Positions 5,379-8,048 of a DNA stretch of 8,048 nt are shown piece by piece. The notes beneath the pieces were generated by a model. That model was not told the DNA's origin. It saw only the letters and a program-made list of their open reading frames with translations, and did no database searches. Source of the stretch: Thioalkalivibrio sp. (lineage in GTDB: Bacteria > Pseudomonadota > Gammaproteobacteria > Ectothiorhodospirales > Ectothiorhodospiraceae); assembly GCA_003550945.1 (NCBI GenBank), contig PULL01000085.1:1-8048 (forward strand). The letters are read 5' to 3'. The number at the start of each line of letters is the position of its first letter. Position 1 is the first letter of the stretch. The translations under genes were made by a program, and so were the position numbers.

Positions 5379-7045
5379 TACGACGCCAGCCGCTTGTATT
5401 TGATCCGGTGCGGCTGATCGGCTGCGTCGCCCAGGCGCTCGTGGCGATCTTCCTCGTATTCCTGGAAGTTTCCTTCGAAGAACACCACGCTGCCGTCTTC
5501 CTCGAACGCGAGGATGTGCGTGGCGATGCGATCGAGGAACCAGCGATCGTGAGAGATCACGATCGCCGACCCGGGGAAGTCCAGCAGGGACTCCTCCAGC
5601 GCCCGCAGCGTTTCCACGTCGAGGTCGTTCGTCGGCTCGTCGAGCAGCAGCAGGTTGCCGCCGCTTTTCAGGACCTTCGCGAGGTGAACGCGGTTGCGCT
5701 CACCGCCTGACAGGTCCTTCATGCGTTTCTGCTGGTCGGAACCCTTGAAGTTGAATCGGCCGACGTAGGCGCGCGAGGGCATCTGGAAGTTGCCGACCTG
5801 CACCACGTCCTGGCCGTTGGAGATCTCTTCCCACACCGTTTTCTCGTCCGCCAGCGCGTCGCGGCTCTGGTCCACGTAAGCGATCTGGACCGTTTCACCG
5901 ATGGTGATCTTGCCGTTGTCCGGCTGTTCCTGCCCGGTGATCATCCGGAACAGCGTGGTCTTGCCGACGCCGTTCGGGCCGATCACGCCGACGATCCCGC
6001 CGCGCGGCACCGAGAACGACAGCCCCTGGTAGAGCACGCGATCGCCGAAGGTCTTGCTCAGGTTCTCGGCCTCGAGCACCACTTCACCCAGCCGCGGGCC
6101 GGGGGGGATGTACAGTTCCTTGGTTTCGGAGCGGCGCTGGTAGTCGCTGGACGCAAGCTCCTCGAAGCGCTTCAGGCGCGCCTTGCTCTTGGCGGTCCGG
6201 CCCTTCGGGTTGCTGCGCACCCACTCGAGTTCCGATTCCATGGCCTTGACCCTGGCCTGCTCGGCCTTTTCCTCCTGCGCGAGCCGCTTTTCCTTCTGCT
6301 CGAGCCACGACGAATAATTGCCTTGCCACGGGATGCCGTGCCCGCGGTCGAGTTCGAGGATCCAGCCGGCGACGTTGTCGAGGAAATAGCGGTCGTGGGT
6401 CACCGCGACCACGGTGCCGGGGAATTCTTTCAGGAAGCGCTCCAGCCACGCGACGCTCTCGGCGTCGAGGTGGTTGGTCGGCTCATCGAGGATCAGCATG
6501 TCCGGGCTGGACAGCAGCAGTTGGCACAGCGCGACTCGCCGGCGCTCGCCACCGGAAAGGGTCTTCACCTCCGCGTCCCAGGGCGGAAGCCGCAGCGCGT
6601 CGGCCGCCACTTCCAGCCTGCGTTCGAGGTTGTGTCCGTCGCTGGCCTGGATCAGCGCTTCGAGTTCCGCCTGCTCGGCCGCGAGCTTGTCGAAATCGGC
6701 GTCGGGTTCCGCATACGCGGCGTAGACCTGGTCGAGGCGGGCGAGGGCCTGCTGTATCGGCTCAACCGCCTCTTCGACATTGCCGCGTACGTCCTTGCTG
6801 TCGTCAAGCTGCGGCTCCTGTTGCAGATAGCCGATGCGGATTCCCGGTTGGGGGCGCGCCTCGCCGAGGATGTCCTTGTCGACACCGGCCATGATCCGGA
6901 GCAGGGTCGACTTCCCGGCGCCGTTGTAGCCGAGCACCCCGATCTTCGCGCCGGGAAAGAAATTCAGGTAGATGTCCTTCAGGATCTGCTTCTTCGGCGG
7001 GACGATCTTGCCCACGCCGTTCATGGTGAAGATGTACTGCGCCAT
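5378..7045 (-). CDS. ettA: EttA, energy-dependent translational throttle ABC-F ATPase
   Basis: This 555-residue protein has exactly the length of E. coli EttA, which binds the ribosomal E site and gates the first elongation step according to the ATP/ADP ratio. Two ABC domains are visible. The first has Walker A GYNGAGKST (39-47), signature LSGGERRR (163-170) and LDEPTNHLD with catalytic Glu188. The second has Walker A GPNGVGKTT (356-364), signature LSGGERNR (445-452) and LDEPTNDLD with Glu470. Both glutamates have the E. coli numbering. An arm insertion (about 95-140) and the charged inter-domain P-site tRNA interaction motif (about 242-320, with SNPKGRTAKSKARLKRFEEL) identify EttA among ABC-F proteins; no membrane segment exists. 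An in-frame ATG 57 nt upstream is rejected because MAQYIFTMN is the conserved start and AAGAGG lies 4 nt before it. It appears monocistronic: convergent to hsp20, divergent from the hydrolase, with its own terminator. Confidence 0.97.
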   Translation of the reverse strand: MAQYIFTMNGVGKIVPPKKQILKDIYLNFFPGAKIGVLGYNGAGKSTLLRIMAGVDKDILGEARPQPGIRIGYLQQEPQLDDSKDVRGNVEEAVEPIQQALARLDQVYAAYAEPDADFDKLAAEQAELEALIQASDGHNLERRLEVAADALRLPPWDAEVKTLSGGERRRVALCQLLLSSPDMLILDEPTNHLDAESVAWLERFLKEFPGTVVAVTHDRYFLDNVAGWILELDRGHGIPWQGNYSSWLEQKEKRLAQEEKAEQARVKAMESELEWVRSNPKGRTAKSKARLKRFEELASSDYQRRSETKELYIPPGPRLGEVVLEAENLSKTFGDRVLYQGLSFSVPRGGIVGVIGPNGVGKTTLFRMITGQEQPDNGKITIGETVQIAYVDQSRDALADEKTVWEEISNGQDVVQVGNFQMPSRAYVGRFNFKGSDQQKRMKDLSGGERNRVHLAKVLKSGGNLLLLDEPTNDLDVETLRALEESLLDFPGSAIVISHDRWFLDRIATHILAFEEDGSVVFFEGNFQEYEEDRHERLGDAADQPHRIKYKRLAS

Positions 7046-7092
7046 GGGGCCTCTTGCGGTGTTTTCCGGTTGACGGATGTTCTGGACGCGAG

Positions 7093-7101
7093 ACTCTAAC
7101 A
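7093..7101 (-). promoter_or_regulatory. Candidate extended -10 element for ettA
   Basis: On the minus strand TGT followed by TAGAGT (7101-7093) is an extended -10 with 4 of 6 matches in the hexamer, about 48 bp before the ettA ATG. No good -35 is found at 16-17 bp. GATAAT (7122-7117) is an alternative -10. Position in a divergent gap is the main support. Confidence 0.3.
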
Positions 7102-7132
7102 CGAGTTCCCGATGAAATTATCCGGGCGGTGG

Positions 7133-7147
7133 GCCGTCTATAACGGC
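7133..7147 (+). promoter_or_regulatory. Candidate -10 box within an inverted repeat, upstream of the hydrolase
   Basis: TATAAC (7139-7144) matches 5 of 6 of the sigma-70 -10 and lies 32 bp before the hydrolase start; its -35 is poor. The box is framed by a 5 bp inverted repeat, GCCGT (7133-7137) and ACGGC (7143-7147), with 5 bp between, which could be an operator or chance. A TTGACG at 7070-7075 is another -35 but is too far from this box. Confidence 0.35.
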
Positions 7148-7176
7148 ATTCCCATCCGCAACCGAGGAGGATTCGC

Positions 7177-8048
7177 ATGTCGTGTAACCGCACACTGGTC
7201 CGAACCTGGCTGTTCGCTTTGCTTCTGGCATTTCCTCTCGCTGGCCATGCAGCCGACCGCGTCACGCTGGAACACAACGGGCTGACCCTGATCGGACATC
7301 TGCAGTCGGTGACCGACCCGGCGGACGGCGTGATCCTGATGCTGCACGGCACGCTGGCGCACGGCCGCATGGAAACCATGGCCGCGGCGCAGGACCTGTT
7401 GGCCGATCATGGCCTCAACTCGCTTTCGGTGAACCTGAGCTACGGCATCGACGCCCGCGAAGGAATGTTCGAATGTGACCGGCCGGTTACCCACGGTGTC
7501 GAGGAGCATTTCGCCGAGTTGGATGCCTGGATCGCCTGGCTGCAGGAAGAGGGCTTTGGCCCGGTGAGCCTGCTCGGCCACTCGCGCGGCGGCAACCAGG
7601 TCGCGCGCTACGTACAGGAATGGGGAGCGGATGACATCCGGGCGCTGGTGTTGGTTGCACCCTCCACCTTTGATGCCGAGCGCGCAGCGTCGAGCTACGA
7701 GGCGCAGTCGGGAATGCCGCTGGTGGTGCGTCTGGACCAGGCCCGTGAGCTGACGCGGATGGACCAGCCGGAAACCCTGCTGCAGGGCGTGCGTTTCCTG
7801 TTCTGCGAGTCGCTGGACGTCGCCCCGCGGGCCTTTCTTGGCTACTATGATCCCGAGCGGGCGCACGACACCCCGAGCGTGGTCGACGGTATCGCGGTGC
7901 CCACGCTGGTGATCATCGGCTCCGAGGACGACGTGGTCGCCGATCTACCCGAGCGCATGGCCGAAATCGAGCACGGGGACGCGATCACCACGGTGACCAT
8001 CGACGGCGCCGACCACTTCTTCCGCGATTTCTTTGCCGACGACGTCGC
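7177..8048 (+). CDS. Predicted exported alpha/beta hydrolase, partial at the window edge
   Basis: The reading frame is open for 290 residues to the window end. A signal peptide is clear: positive N-terminus, hydrophobic WLFALLLAFPLAG, and a likely cut after GHA (residue 25), so the enzyme should act in the periplasm or outside. The mature part has an alpha/beta hydrolase fold: LHG (56-58) for the oxyanion hole, the nucleophile elbow GHSRGG with Ser136, the acid in IGSEDD (Asp251 or Asp252) and His280 in DGADHFF. Cys100 and Cys210 are the only cysteines after the cut and could form a disulfide. The start ATG follows GAGGAGG with 6 nt spacing. The gene is divergent from ettA and no partner gene is visible. 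Esterase, lipase or other acyl hydrolase are all possible; the substrate is unknown. The family resembles uncharacterised secreted hydrolases of proteobacteria. The C-terminal end lies outside the window. Confidence 0.88.
   Translation, partial: MSCNRTLVRTWLFALLLAFPLAGHAADRVTLEHNGLTLIGHLQSVTDPADGVILMLHGTLAHGRMETMAAAQDLLADHGLNSLSVNLSYGIDAREGMFECDRPVTHGVEEHFAELDAWIAWLQEEGFGPVSLLGHSRGGNQVARYVQEWGADDIRALVLVAPSTFDAERAASSYEAQSGMPLVVRLDQARELTRMDQPETLLQGVRFLFCESLDVAPRAFLGYYDPERAHDTPSVVDGIAVPTLVIIGSEDDVVADLPERMAEIEHGDAITTVTIDGADHFFRDFFADDV

Noticed and set aside
7046..7102. N-terminal extension of EttA by 19 residues
   Set aside because: The shorter start gives exactly 555 residues with catalytic glutamates at 188 and 470, as in E. 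coli, and has a ribosome site directly upstream.
7138..7866. Minus-strand open frame of 242 codons across the hydrolase
   Set aside because: The plus strand has a signal peptide, a GxSxG elbow and a strong ribosome site. The minus frame has none of these and would also run through the divergent promoter gap.

Overview
This 8 kb window is GC-rich bacterial chromosome (about two thirds G+C by eye). It looks like a gammaproteobacterium: there is an adjacent cbpA-cbpM pair, a full-length 555-residue EttA and a LonC/COG1067-type Lon homologue. The base composition and gene mix would suit a Chromatiales/Ectothiorhodospiraceae-like organism, but that placement is inference and was not tested by any search.

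Positions 1-5240 form a protein-quality-control island built around one divergent promoter region (about 4287-4346). Leftwards (minus strand) it reads cbpA (J-domain co-chaperone), cbpM (its modulator), then after 180 bp a LonC-like Ser-Lys protease, then a universal-stress-protein-like gene cut by the window edge. Rightwards (plus strand) it reads two tandem small heat shock protein genes (Hsp20, alpha-crystallin type). The rightward promoter matches the sigma-32 heat-shock consensus well (TTGAA, 14 bp, CCCCATAT). The leftward one has a CTTGAAA -35 with a sigma-70-like -10. The genes would combine holding chaperones (Hsp20s), delivery to Hsp70 (CbpA, restrained by CbpM), removal of damaged protein (LonC-like) and a stress-signalling-type protein (USP).

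Positions 5241-5377 separate the convergent hsp20 and ettA genes. Nearly all of this gap is a GC-rich repeat-like segment with three successive related palindromes. The last one, read on the minus strand and followed by a T-run, makes a good intrinsic terminator for ettA.

Positions 5378-7045 (minus) encode the ribosome-associated ABC-F translation factor EttA. A 131 bp divergent gap follows, then from 7177 to beyond the right edge (plus) a predicted exported alpha/beta hydrolase with its catalytic triad visible.

I see no tRNA, rRNA, CRISPR array, insertion sequence, prophage or integrase. I find no clear undescribed system. The least ordinary points are the degenerate Walker A of the LonC-like protein, the compact back-to-back promoters, the long hairpin in the hsp20 leader and the triple palindrome.
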